Notes: generated from the letters alone by a model not told the origin. DNA of 35,858 bases from Acidobacteriota bacterium (GCA_005808475.1 SYLY01000294.1:1-35858); one strand, 5' to 3'. Numbered from the stretch's first letter, positions 7,385-15,640 are shown. A program made the numbers and translations.

Positions 7385-9918
7385 CCGGCGCGGAACGGAA
7401 GGCGGCGTTCCAGAAGGCGTTGCAAGCGGGCGACGAGACCGCCATCGCCCGTTCGTTGGTGGGTGCGAACGAAGCGGAGCGGCAGGCGCTGTATCCGCTG
7501 GCGGCGGACTGGGACAAGCAAAACGAATTGAAGCTGGAGCACTTCCGGAACAACAGCTTCCTTTCCGTGTCCGAGCGCCGGACCGCGCTGGGAGCGGCGC
7601 TGCTCGGAACGGCTACGCTTGCCAGGATCAAGCGCGTCAAGTTCGCGCCCTCCAGTTCCCAGGCGAAGTTCGACATCTTGTCCGAACGTAAGCCCGATTG
7701 GTTGGAGGACTGGGCCGGCCGCGAACTCTCGGACACCAACCCCGATTGGATCGCGGTGCGGATGCTGGTGCGGGCGGGCTGCCTGACTCGGCCCACCGGG
7801 CACGACTATATTTCGGCGATGGTGCAGCGGCTCGCGGGCAACGCCCCGGAGCTTCTGCGGGAGGACCCGGACCTGCTGAACCACGAGGTCTGGCGGATGT
7901 TCGAAGTGGAAGGCGGACAACAGAGCAGCCTCGCCGCCACCGATAAGTACAGAGGCCGCTGGACGGAAGCGCTGCTCGAGTGCGAGGCCGATGGCCGCCT
8001 GTCGCGAGAAAAGCTGCTCGACGCGAGCCTGGCCGCGCTCGATCGCGACTTCGCTCAGTTCCGCGCCGGCTGGTACTCGCGTTTCCACGAAGAGCTGCGC
8101 CCGTCGCCGGCCGAACGAGCCCAGCACGCGGAGAGCTATGCCGTGCTGTGCGCGAGCCGCATCGCGCCCACGGTGTCTTTCGCCGTCAGAGCGCTGGCCG
8201 CCATCGACGGCGATTCGGGCCTCGATCCGGCGCTGGTGGAAGAATGGCTGCCTCGCGCGCTCGGGTGCCGCGACAAGGGTACGGCGGAGAGAGCGCTGGT
8301 TCTTCTGGCCAACGCCGGCAAGAGCGGCGCGGACCGGCGGGCGCGGATCGCGAGAGCGGCAGCCATTGGACTCTCGAACGAATCGCTCGAAGTGCAGGGG
8401 CGTGTGCTCAATCTGATCGCCGCGGGCGCGCCGGACGAGGTGGACGCCATCGTCGAGCCCTATCTCGACACGCTCGCGGCGTCGGTGAAGGCCCGTTTAC
8501 GACAGCCTCCGTCGCGTCCCGCGGGCGCGCCGGCGGTGGCCGAAGCGGTGGCCGGAATCGCGCCCATCGGAAGTCTCGACGAATTGGTGGAGACCTTGGC
8601 GATCTTGCTGGAGAACCAAGGGCCGCCGGAATCGATCGATCGCGCGCTCGCCGGAACCGGGACGATCGGCGTCGAGCGGCCGGCCAATTTCGCGCGGCTC
8701 GTCGAGCCCCTTATAAGGCGGGCGAGCAAGATCGCCGCGTCTTCGGATCGGCCACCGCTGGCCAAGGCCTTGGCGTCATTCACGTTGGCGTGGACCACGG
8801 GCGAGCCGCAACCCGCGGTGACCTATCCCCCGAGTTCGATTCCCGAGTTCCTCCTGATGCGGTTGCGGCTCCATGCCGCGGCGGCAGCGGCGCGGACTCC
8901 GGTTCCGCCCCTCGCACTGCCCTGCGATTCAGCGGGTTGGATCGATCCGCGAGTGCTGGTGGAGCGGCTGAAGGCATCGGGCATACGAGACCTGCCGGAA
9001 GGCCGCTCCGCCGTGGGGATCGAACTGGCGGCTGCGATCGCGCGGTTGGCAATCCCCGGCCGCGAGGAAGCGCTGGTCGCCGCCGCGGAACAGCGGGGTG
9101 GGGCCGGATCGATCCTCCGGTGGGCGCTCGGTGGGCCGGGCGATCTTCCCACCGGGCCGGAAGAAGTCCTGGCCGCGGCGGAAGCGGTGCGAGCCGGCTC
9201 GAGCGGCGGCGGCGAGTTCGCCGTCACCTGGGGCGCCAAGACCTGGAAAGTGGACGGCGTCGTCTACAGTCATTGGGAGCCGGGGGTCACCGGCCGCTCG
9301 CCTGGCTGGACCAACATGCCGGAAAGCCTCGAGGCGCCCGAACTCACGCGGTGGTGTGCCACTGCGTGGCCAGGTGGGAGGGAGTCATGGGCCGCCGCGG
9401 GAGTCCGATGGATCGGTGACAACCTCGATTGGTACAGCGCCCACTGGGCCGATGTGGTTTTTCTCCAGGCGCTCATCCCCGCGAGCATGCCGCTCGGACC
9501 AATGTGCCACACGCTCGTCGCGCTCGGATTGGGTGCCAAGAACGACGAGCAGGGACTGGCGGCTGCCGACTGCGCGATAGCCGCGTTCAGTGACGGGCGC
9601 ATGAGCGCGGGCGACCTCGCCGCGGCGATGATCCCGCTGATCCCTACGGTGAAGTGCGGGCGCTGGGCCAAGCGGCTCCACCAAATCAGCCGCGCGAGTC
9701 CGATGCACGGCGAGACGGTCTTCGACACGCTGGAGATCGTCTTCGCGCCGTTGGCGCGCGCGATGCCACGCGATTTCTCCAAGATGCTCGAGTTGCTCCA
9801 CGAACTGACCCACGAGCGGGGCCGCCAATTGACGCTGCCCCAGACGCTGGCGGCGCTGCGGGATGCTCCGCTATCCGGCAAGCCCGCCAAATTGCGCGCC
9901 GCGCTTGTCAGGCGCTGA
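7381..9918 (+). CDS. Large helical-repeat protein, DUF6493-like, partner of the SWIM protein
   Basis: This is an 845-residue protein with a GTG start overlapping the SWIM gene stop. It is alanine- and leucine-rich with repeated amphipathic helices, consistent with a HEAT/ARM-like solenoid. There is no signal peptide or transmembrane segment. The C-terminal part contains a segment resembling the DUF6493 family as I remember it (LVALGLGAKNDEQG followed by an AIAAFSDGRMSAGDLA stretch), which is also found next to SWIM proteins in Actinobacteria; this needs a profile search. Two segments break the helical pattern: a Gly/Ser-rich stretch with FAVTWGAKTWKVDGVVYSH (about residues 615-640), and a Trp-rich stretch. 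No catalytic motif is visible. The longer reading frame from 5998 is an artefact of high GC. Confidence 0.7.
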   Translation: MTGAERKAAFQKALQAGDETAIARSLVGANEAERQALYPLAADWDKQNELKLEHFRNNSFLSVSERRTALGAALLGTATLARIKRVKFAPSSSQAKFDILSERKPDWLEDWAGRELSDTNPDWIAVRMLVRAGCLTRPTGHDYISAMVQRLAGNAPELLREDPDLLNHEVWRMFEVEGGQQSSLAATDKYRGRWTEALLECEADGRLSREKLLDASLAALDRDFAQFRAGWYSRFHEELRPSPAERAQHAESYAVLCASRIAPTVSFAVRALAAIDGDSGLDPALVEEWLPRALGCRDKGTAERALVLLANAGKSGADRRARIARAAAIGLSNESLEVQGRVLNLIAAGAPDEVDAIVEPYLDTLAASVKARLRQPPSRPAGAPAVAEAVAGIAPIGSLDELVETLAILLENQGPPESIDRALAGTGTIGVERPANFARLVEPLIRRASKIAASSDRPPLAKALASFTLAWTTGEPQPAVTYPPSSIPEFLLMRLRLHAAAAAARTPVPPLALPCDSAGWIDPRVLVERLKASGIRDLPEGRSAVGIELAAAIARLAIPGREEALVAAAEQRGGAGSILRWALGGPGDLPTGPEEVLAAAEAVRAGSSGGGEFAVTWGAKTWKVDGVVYSHWEPGVTGRSPGWTNMPESLEAPELTRWCATAWPGGRESWAAAGVRWIGDNLDWYSAHWADVVFLQALIPASMPLGPMCHTLVALGLGAKNDEQGLAAADCAIAAFSDGRMSAGDLAAAMIPLIPTVKCGRWAKRLHQISRASPMHGETVFDTLEIVFAPLARAMPRDFSKMLELLHELTHERGRQLTLPQTLAALRDAPLSGKPAKLRAALVRR

Positions 9919-9920
9919 CG

Positions 9921-12869
9921 CTACTGCCCGTCGCGCAAGCGCCGTATCAGCACGGGCAGGCTGTCGTAACGGTCCAGCCGCACGCCCACGGCGCCGCCGC
10001 CGGGAAACACTTCCACGAAGTCGGGAGACGGCGAGAGACCGAACCGCCGGTAGAAGGCCACGCTCAGGAATCGCTTCACATCCTCGGCGCCGGCCTGGTT
10101 CAGATCCACGTGGACCTGGAAGAAGTCTCCTTGCCCGGCCGCGTTGACGCGCACCGCGACCGCGCCGCCGCCGAACGCCCGTTTCAGCATCGCTTCCGCC
10201 AGATCGATGAGCGCCAGGCCGCGGAAGAAGTTGGAGCCCTCCAGGCGGTGAAAATCCACCGCGCCGGATCGAAGCGACTCGTCGTCCAGGCCGCGGTTGA
10301 AATCGAACGGCGACGCCCCATGCTTTTCGAGCCAACGGTCGAGTAGCGCCGGTCCGGAAGCTCCGCGTTCCCAATCGAGTTCCCGCTCCATCGCGGCGCG
10401 GTCCGGGAGGGCGTCCGGATCGATGATAAAGCAGCGGTCGCCGCCCTGCGAACGCGTCACCGTTTCGATCCACTCGTCCTGATGATGGATCAGATGGAAA
10501 TTCTTCGCCACCTCTCCGTACAAGTAGGCGAGCATGGCGCGAAGCGGAACGCCGCGCTCTTCGACAATGGCGCCATCAGGCGCTGTACGCCGAAGGCTTG
10601 CGTCCCGCCACCCCTGGAACAGGGAAGCGATCGTCGATGCGGTCTTGTCGCGCGCGGAGGCCGGATCGAGGCCCTGCTCCATCAGTTGTTCCGCGTACCA
10701 ATCGGAGTTGGCCTCCACGCGGCCGCGCAGGTCCTGTTGCGAGATCAGTTCGGGCAGCGCGAGAAGCACCTCGCAAGCGCGGCGCCGGGCCGCCGCGGTC
10801 AGCTTGCCCGTCTCGACCAAGCCGTGTTCGATCTCCTTGAAAAAATCGACGTCGAGAGGCAGCCTAATCAACAACGCGGCGATCTCGGCGGACTTGCCCG
10901 TCATCTTGCGGAACTCGCCGGGCGTGAGCGGCCCTTCGCCGGCGGTTTGGCCGTGAAACCCGTACGACCAGCGCCACGCCGCTCGATCGCGTTCCACCGT
11001 GTATGGGAAGAGGATGCGAATCCGGTCCGACGGTACCGGGTACGCGGCCAGGATCTTGTAGTTCTCGCGCGGATTCGACGACATCACCGTACCGACGCCG
11101 TAGCGGCCCTTTTGCTCGGTGGCCTGATCGAGCGAGCCGGCGCGGACGCCGGTTCCGTACTCCGCCTGGCACGCCAGGTTCACCAGCGTGTCCGGCGACA
11201 GCCCGAGATTCCACAGCGCGTTCACCGCGTTCTCAGTGGCCACCACCACGGCGGACGAACTCGAAAAGCCGCCTTCGGGAATGCGGCCCGTGGTGACGAT
11301 GCGCAAGCCCTCGAACGAATCCCGCCCCAGATGCTTCTGAACACGCGCGCCTAGATGGCCCGAACGGAAAGTTCGCATGGAAGCGATCGCGTTCATCACC
11401 AGGGCGAACGGCCGCCGCAGATTGTTGCTCGCCCAAAGGGATGGCGGAGGCAGGGGCAGCCCGTGGTCGCGCCTTTGCCGAATCTCGCCGTCGGTGAAGT
11501 AGCCGAGCGAGAGCAGCAGATTCTCGCTCATCTTGGTGCCGAACGCCTCGTAGGAATTGTGGTCCTCGACGTCCGCGTCCGGATAGACCGCGTCGTCGTC
11601 GGAGGGAATCGAGTTCACTTTTTCTCGAAACTCGCTTCGCATCGGATACAGGTGGATCTTGCCGTCGGCGGCGGGCTGCGCCATCACCACTACCTGATCC
11701 TCGCCGCCGGGTTTGCCGGCTCCGATCGGCATTTGCCAGGCGGGGCCGAAGAAGCGCGACATGTCCGGATGCATGAAGGCGATTCGAACGCGCCCTCCGG
11801 AGATGCCGATCGCCACCGGTCTAGCCGGGTCGAATCCGAGTTCCTCGATCGAGGCAGTCGCGGCGATGTCGTGCAACTGGCTAGCGATGGAATGCACCTG
11901 GACGGCCGGGCGGTCGCTCTCGATGAGCGCGGCGGCGTCCTCCACGTCCAATTCTTCGCGGAACAACAAGCCGCGGGACGAAGACAGCGTGCCTTCGAGC
12001 ACCGCCAAGTCCATGGCGTTGGTGACGTCGCAGCACAGGAGATCGTACTCGGGATCGTCCGGACTGGTGGTGATGGTCCGCACGTCGCCCCCGTCGCGCA
12101 CCATCGCGTGCACGATGTCGGTGAGATAGTACTGCTTCTGGGCGTTGTCGTCGGTCACGTCCTCGAGATAGCGGCGGAGCTTCGAGGCGCGAACGCAGTA
12201 GAGCGGGCAGTTGCCCTCGGTCAGCGCGAGCAGGCGGTCCCGCGCCTCACCGGCCTGAGCGAGAATGTCGCGTTCCTCCAGGATCCCCTCGATCCGCCCG
12301 CCGGCTCCACGCAACACGCGCCCCTTGCCGCGGTTCTTGGGAGGCTCGTAGCGCGCGGTGAGGAAGGTGACGTCCGCCTCGCGGTCACCCGCGCGATGCG
12401 CTTCACACAAGCGGCGGAAAATCGAAGGCGGCACGATGCGGTCGCCCATGGTGATCACGATCAACCGGTCGCTCTCGGCAAGACCGGGAACGGAGAAAGC
12501 CTCGTACGCGGCGAAGGCGGTGCCGCCCGCCGGGTTCTCCGACAGCACGCAGACGGCGCCGTCTCCGAGCGCCTCGGCGACTTGTTCGTATCGATAGCCG
12601 ACCAGACAGATCGCCGGCGCGGCGCTCAACCGGCGGAACGACTCGATCGAGTGACGCGCGAGCGGTGTTCCGTGGACGGGCTGGATGCACTTGGGCTCAG
12701 AGCCGAACCGGGTGCCTTTACCCGCCGCGAGTAGCACCAGGATCGGAGCGTCCGCGTCGGACGAGCGAAACTCGGGGTGCGGAGCGGGCGTGACGATCTT
12801 GTCCGGCGCGGGGAGAACGGCATCGCGAAGCGGGCGGCTGGAAGGAATCTGGGAGTCGTGCTTGGACAT
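9921..12869 (-). CDS. Bifunctional nucleotidyltransferase / GHMP sugar kinase fusion
   Basis: This 982-residue protein joins two enzymes. Residues about 40-295 are a GT-A nucleotidyltransferase: LAAGKGTRFG (47-56), PKCIQPVHGTPL, and TMGD as the metal-binding acidic motif. The rest is a galactokinase-like GHMP kinase. It has a weak motif I, GRVRIAFMHPD (about 359-369, where galactokinases have GRVNLIGEHTD), motif II PEGGFSSSSA (531-540), AGSLDQ (577-582) and a Gly-rich C-terminal motif GGGAVGVRL. The order matches the bacterial fucokinase/GDP-fucose pyrophosphorylase FKP, but the N-terminal domain is of GlmU/MobA type. I infer that it phosphorylates a free sugar and converts it to an NDP-sugar; the sugar is unknown. 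A GTG start 7 codons upstream (12890) is possible. No Shine-Dalgarno sequence is seen. It stands alone, convergent with the DUF6493-like gene and 2 bases from its stop. Confidence 0.85.
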   Translation of the reverse strand: MSKHDSQIPSSRPLRDAVLPAPDKIVTPAPHPEFRSSDADAPILVLLAAGKGTRFGSEPKCIQPVHGTPLARHSIESFRRLSAAPAICLVGYRYEQVAEALGDGAVCVLSENPAGGTAFAAYEAFSVPGLAESDRLIVITMGDRIVPPSIFRRLCEAHRAGDREADVTFLTARYEPPKNRGKGRVLRGAGGRIEGILEERDILAQAGEARDRLLALTEGNCPLYCVRASKLRRYLEDVTDDNAQKQYYLTDIVHAMVRDGGDVRTITTSPDDPEYDLLCCDVTNAMDLAVLEGTLSSSRGLLFREELDVEDAAALIESDRPAVQVHSIASQLHDIAATASIEELGFDPARPVAIGISGGRVRIAFMHPDMSRFFGPAWQMPIGAGKPGGEDQVVVMAQPAADGKIHLYPMRSEFREKVNSIPSDDDAVYPDADVEDHNSYEAFGTKMSENLLLSLGYFTDGEIRQRRDHGLPLPPPSLWASNNLRRPFALVMNAIASMRTFRSGHLGARVQKHLGRDSFEGLRIVTTGRIPEGGFSSSSAVVVATENAVNALWNLGLSPDTLVNLACQAEYGTGVRAGSLDQATEQKGRYGVGTVMSSNPRENYKILAAYPVPSDRIRILFPYTVERDRAAWRWSYGFHGQTAGEGPLTPGEFRKMTGKSAEIAALLIRLPLDVDFFKEIEHGLVETGKLTAAARRRACEVLLALPELISQQDLRGRVEANSDWYAEQLMEQGLDPASARDKTASTIASLFQGWRDASLRRTAPDGAIVEERGVPLRAMLAYLYGEVAKNFHLIHHQDEWIETVTRSQGGDRCFIIDPDALPDRAAMERELDWERGASGPALLDRWLEKHGASPFDFNRGLDDESLRSGAVDFHRLEGSNFFRGLALIDLAEAMLKRAFGGGAVAVRVNAAGQGDFFQVHVDLNQAGAEDVKRFLSVAFYRRFGLSPSPDFVEVFPGGGAVGVRLDRYDSLPVLIRRLRDGQ

Positions 12870-12974
12870 TCGTGAAGTCGAATTCTCCACTGTAGCGAAC
12901 CCGCGACTTCATGTAGAACAATTCATGCAACTTCGCTCCGCCAATGGAGTTGATTCGATCAGGAGGCAGACACA

Positions 12975-13277
12975 ATGAGAACCTTTCTTATGATGACGGC
13001 AATGGTGGCGGCCGCGATCGCGGCGGACCGGCCGGCCAACCGCCAGGCGGCTCAGCAGACGCGGATCGCCCAAGGCGTCCGGTCCGGCGAATTGACCCGC
13101 GCGGAAGCCGCGAAGCTAGAGGCCGAGAAGCGCGGGCTGCATCGCGAGATCGTGCGCGATCGCGTCGACGGCGGTAGATTGACGGCGGCCGAGCGGGCCA
13201 AAATCGAGGCCAAGCAGGACCGGCTGTCGCGCGAGATCGCGAAGGAAAAGAACGACGCGCAAACCCGTCGCAGGTAG
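12975..13277 (+). CDS. Small secreted protein with two charged helical repeats
   Basis: This 100-residue protein has a signal peptide (about residues 1-17, hydrophobic MMTAMVAAAIA). The rest is Lys/Arg/Glu-rich and predicted helical. Two repeats of about 29 residues are visible: RIAQGVRSGELTRAEAAKLE, continuing to HREI, and VRDRVDGGRLTAAERAKIE, continuing to SREI. Each has the form R-x(3)-V-x-G-x-LT-x-AE-x-AK-x-E. Short secreted proteins with G-x-LT-x-x-E-x-x-x-L repeats are widespread in Gram-negative bacteria and have no known function. The start has the best Shine-Dalgarno sequence of the window, AGGAGG at 12961-12966, 8 bases before the ATG. It is likely transcribed alone or with thiE, 36 bases downstream. 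Confidence 0.8.
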   Translation: MRTFLMMTAMVAAAIAADRPANRQAAQQTRIAQGVRSGELTRAEAAKLEAEKRGLHREIVRDRVDGGRLTAAERAKIEAKQDRLSREIAKEKNDAQTRRR

Positions 13278-13313
13278 ACGCGCGACGGCCGAGGGGCGGC
13301 TCACGCGGGTAGA

Positions 13314-13961
13314 ATGGGAAGTCTGCTCACGCTCCCCTATCTCTACCCGATCCTCGACGCCGCCCTTCTCGATTCACACGGCTGCCCGGCCATCTTGGCC
13401 GCGGAGGCAATGCTCGACGCCGGAGTCCAGATCCTACAATGGCGTTGCAAGGAACCTGGAACCCGCGAGCGCTTCGAGGAGGCCGAGGCGATCTGCAAAG
13501 CCTGCCGCAAGCGGGGCGCGTTGTTCGTTGTCGACGACCGGGCCGACATCGCTCTCCTGGTGGGCGCGGGCTTGCACGTGGGCCAAGAGGATCTCCCGGC
13601 GTCGATCGCGCGCGACATGATCGGCGAGAACTCGCTGCTTGGTCTCTCCACGCACAACCAGGATCAACTGTGGCGGGCGGCCGGGGAACCGGTGGACTAC
13701 GTCGCGTTCGGCCCGGTGTTCGCGACATCGAGCAAAGCGCGTCCCGATCCGGTCACCGGTCTCGACGGACTGCGCGCGGCTCGCAAGGCGACGGACCGCC
13801 CGTTGGTTGCGATCGGCGGGATTACTCGCGAAAACGCGCTCGAAGTTCTGGACGCGGGCGCCGACTCGGTGGCGGTGATCTCCGACCTCATCCCGGGCAT
13901 CTGCTCGCGGGAGACGATCCGCGCGCGTGTTCACGAATGGCTCGAGGTCCTTCACGGATAG
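13314..13961 (+). CDS. thiE: Thiamine-phosphate synthase (ThiE/TenI family)
   Basis: This 215-residue TIM-barrel enzyme is predicted to couple the hydroxymethylpyrimidine diphosphate and thiazole phosphate halves of thiamine. Supporting motifs are VVDDRADIA (about 76-84), GLHVGQEDLP, GLSTHN, YVAFGPVFATSSK and the phosphate-binding GGIT with DAGADSVAVIS near the C-terminus. The usual QxRxK segment reads LQWRCKEPGT, a slightly divergent form, so a TenI-like role is not fully excluded. The ATG overlaps a TAGAAT box (13310-13315). If that box is a -10 element, transcription would begin near a CTG at 13323; the start is therefore open. The 3' end is overlapped on the other strand by the SRPBCC gene's reading frame. 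Confidence 0.88.
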   Translation: MGSLLTLPYLYPILDAALLDSHGCPAILAAEAMLDAGVQILQWRCKEPGTRERFEEAEAICKACRKRGALFVVDDRADIALLVGAGLHVGQEDLPASIARDMIGENSLLGLSTHNQDQLWRAAGEPVDYVAFGPVFATSSKARPDPVTGLDGLRAARKATDRPLVAIGGITRENALEVLDAGADSVAVISDLIPGICSRETIRARVHEWLEVLHG

Positions 13962-14885
13962 CGAGGCTTCGGCGCGCCGGGCGATCGCGTGCAACACTCG
14001 CTCGTGGATCGCGTGCAGCAGGTACTCGGTCCAAAGCCGCCAGTAGAACTCGGGCGCGAGCCGGTTCGAATACCAGGTGGTTCCCTCGAGCAGCGTCTTG
14101 CCGCCGGGCAGGGGAGTCAGCACGAATTGGCCCCGCGTCGACTTGAAATAGCCGCGCAAGTGCGGCGCGTCCACGTCCCAAGGGCTGAGTTCCCGCATGG
14201 TGGCCGGCTGGTCCGCCACGTCGAAGGCCAGTTTGCGGGGCTCGTCCCAGACGGTGATGGGCTCGACGAACGCGCCCGTCGAGAACACGCAGCGGCGAAT
14301 CGCTCCCGGCCCGCTTCCCCGGATCTCCGCGCGGATAGGATATGCGACTCCAGCCCGGAACAGGAGTTCCCGCGGCGGCGGTAGTTGCTCGAAGGCGACG
14401 ACGTGGCGCCAGACGGCGTCCGGCGGCGCGGCGGCGATGACCTCGGTCCGGACGGCCCACTCCTTCGGCGGCGGGCCCACGATGAACTCGCCGCTCGCGA
14501 GAATCGGAGGAAGCAGCGCCATCGGCGGGAGGGCGCGCCGCGAGAGCGTCGCCTGGGCGAGACATCCACCGGCGGCGCTCAGCGGCAACGCGAGCGGCAG
14601 GACCATCAACACACAGATCGCACCTTCGATCGCGACGGCGATCGCCAAGGCGCAGGCGGCGAGCATGGACAGCACCGCGATCCTGACAGCCTCTCCCTTG
14701 CCGCGCACCGGAGCGACTCGGTTGGCCGCCCATACGCTCGCGTATCCCATCGTGACGGGGACAGCGACGAAGATCGCCCATCCGTACACACCGAGCCAGT
14801 GGACCGACAGTGCATACACCGCGAGCCCGATCACAAACCCCGCAAAGCAGGCAGCGGCCGCCGCCAGCGCACTACGACGGTTCAT
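13434..14885 (-). CDS. Membrane protein with C-terminal SRPBCC (START-like) domain; long antisense tail
   Basis: The open frame is 483 codons. Residues 1-115 hold about four transmembrane segments (LAAAAACFAGFVIGLAVYAL first). Residues about 135-305 look like an SRPBCC/polyketide-cyclase fold: VRTEVIAAAPPDAVWRHVVAF, then a GTTWYSNRL segment and an EYLLHAIHERVLHAI helix typical of the end of such domains. No stop follows. The frame continues about 175 codons through the antisense strand of thiE, with Arg-rich sequence that does not look like protein. Either the natural stop has been lost or the protein has a translated tail. The ATG overlaps the TetR gene end by 14 bases, so it is probably the second gene of a TetR-controlled operon. 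Ligand unknown. Confidence 0.7.
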   Translation of the reverse strand: MNRRSALAAAAACFAGFVIGLAVYALSVHWLGVYGWAIFVAVPVTMGYASVWAANRVAPVRGKGEAVRIAVLSMLAACALAIAVAIEGAICVLMVLPLALPLSAAGGCLAQATLSRRALPPMALLPPILASGEFIVGPPPKEWAVRTEVIAAAPPDAVWRHVVAFEQLPPPRELLFRAGVAYPIRAEIRGSGPGAIRRCVFSTGAFVEPITVWDEPRKLAFDVADQPATMRELSPWDVDAPHLRGYFKSTRGQFVLTPLPGGKTLLEGTTWYSNRLAPEFYWRLWTEYLLHAIHERVLHAIARRAEASLSVKDLEPFVNTRADRLPRADARDEVGDHRHRVGARVQNFERVFASNPADRNQRAVRRLASRAQSVETGDRIGTRFARCREHRAERDVVHRFPGRPPQLILVVRGETKQRVLADHVARDRRREILLAHVQARAHQESDVGPVVDNEQRAPLAAGFADRLGLLEALAGSRFLATPL

Positions 14886-15534
14886 CGCGGCCCTCCACCG
14901 CCGCGATCAGTTCGAGCACCAGCTTGCGCGCCGGGCGCATCAGGGGAAGCGATGACAACCGCAGGAGCCGGATCGCGATCCGGAGCCCCCGGTCGAGCAC
15001 CACCGTGGTGCGGCGCTGCCCTTCGGACTCGTCGGAGATCCAGAAAAAGATCACGCCCATCTGGAAGAGCCAGAGCAACTTCGGCATGTGCGGGGCGAGA
15101 TCCGCCGGAACGTCCGCCGTCTCCAATGCGCGCGCGAACATCGCCTGGTCGTGCTCCCGGATGGACTTCGTTCCCGTTCCGAACGGCGACAGCGGACTGG
15201 CGAGATCGGCCGCTTGCCCGATGAGCGCGCCGAGCAACTTTCGATTCGGCGCGAAGTAGTCCAGCTTGGCGGAGATCATGCGCCGCAGGCAGGGCTCCAG
15301 CTTTTGTTCGGAAGCGAGCACTGTGAGCAGCGCCGGCTCCATCTCTTCCACGGCGCGCTCGTAGAAGGCCATCACCAGTTCTTCCTTGGAACGGAAGTAG
15401 TAATAGCTGGCTCCGGTGGCGACACCCGCCGCGCCCGCGACATCGCGCATCGTGGTCTCGGAGAAGCCGCGCTCGCGGAACAGTTCCAGCGCGACCTCGA
15501 GGATTCGAACGCGCGTGGCGGCGGATTTCGTCAT
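14872..15534 (-). CDS. TetR/AcrR family transcriptional regulator
   Basis: This 220-residue protein has a classical TetR helix-turn-helix at the N-terminus: RILEVALELFRERGFSETTM, then VAGAAGVATGASYYYFRSKEEL (about residues 9-52). The C-terminal ligand domain is helical and Trp/Phe-rich near 170 (LLWLFQMGVIFFW). It probably represses its own operon with the membrane/SRPBCC gene, which overlaps its end. Two inverted repeats of the form TTGAAC-N2-G(T/G)TCAA lie 27 and 81 bases upstream of the start and flank a promoter. The inducer is unknown. The gene on the other side (GH5) is in the same orientation and ends 107 bases upstream. Confidence 0.93.
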   Translation of the reverse strand: MTKSAATRVRILEVALELFRERGFSETTMRDVAGAAGVATGASYYYFRSKEELVMAFYERAVEEMEPALLTVLASEQKLEPCLRRMISAKLDYFAPNRKLLGALIGQAADLASPLSPFGTGTKSIREHDQAMFARALETADVPADLAPHMPKLLWLFQMGVIFFWISDESEGQRRTTVVLDRGLRIAIRLLRLSSLPLMRPARKLVLELIAAVEGRDEPS

Positions 15535-15560
15535 GTTTCCAGGGTACCCGGGGGCCGAAT

Positions 15561-15574
15561 TTGAACATGGTCAA
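15561..15574. promoter_or_regulatory. Probable TetR operator 1 (downstream of -10)
   Basis: The sequence TTGAACATGGTCAA is a 6-2-6 inverted repeat with one mismatch. It matches the perfect repeat at 15615-15628. It lies just downstream of the -10 box of the TetR gene promoter and would cover the transcription start. Binding by the adjacent TetR protein is inferred. Confidence 0.6.
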
Positions 15575-15578
15575 TTAC

Positions 15579-15607
15579 AGCGTACGCCCGCCCGGACGAT
15601 TCGTCAA
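15579..15607 (-). promoter_or_regulatory. Probable promoter of the TetR operon
   Basis: On the minus strand a TTGACG -35 box (15607-15602) is followed after exactly 17 bases by TACGCT (15584-15579). It drives toward the TetR gene start at 15534, giving an untranslated leader of about 38 bases. The two operator-like repeats lie immediately on either side. The -10 box is weak. Confidence 0.5.
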
Positions 15608-15614
15608 GTCATTT

Positions 15615-15628
15615 TTGAACCCGTTCAA
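15615..15628. promoter_or_regulatory. Probable TetR operator 2 (upstream of -35)
   Basis: TTGAACCCGTTCAA is a perfect inverted repeat with 6-base arms and a CC centre. It lies 7 bases upstream of the -35 box. Its centre is 54 bases from the centre of operator 1, about five helical turns, so two dimers would bind on the same face. Confidence 0.65.
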
Positions 15629-15640
15629 TTTTAGCGTCGT

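Noticed and set aside
5998..9918. A 1306-codon open frame covering the SWIM and DUF6493-like region
   Set aside because: Only the part from 7381 looks like protein. The earlier part is Arg/Gly-rich and out of frame with the SWIM gene, an effect of high GC.
15542..15549. Palindrome GGGTACCC upstream of the TetR start
   Set aside because: It is not repeated elsewhere in the promoter, unlike the TTGAAC repeats.
14882..15574. Alternative 230-codon frame over the TetR gene
   Set aside because: It has no helix-turn-helix and is Arg-rich; the TetR frame at 14872-15534 is unmistakable.
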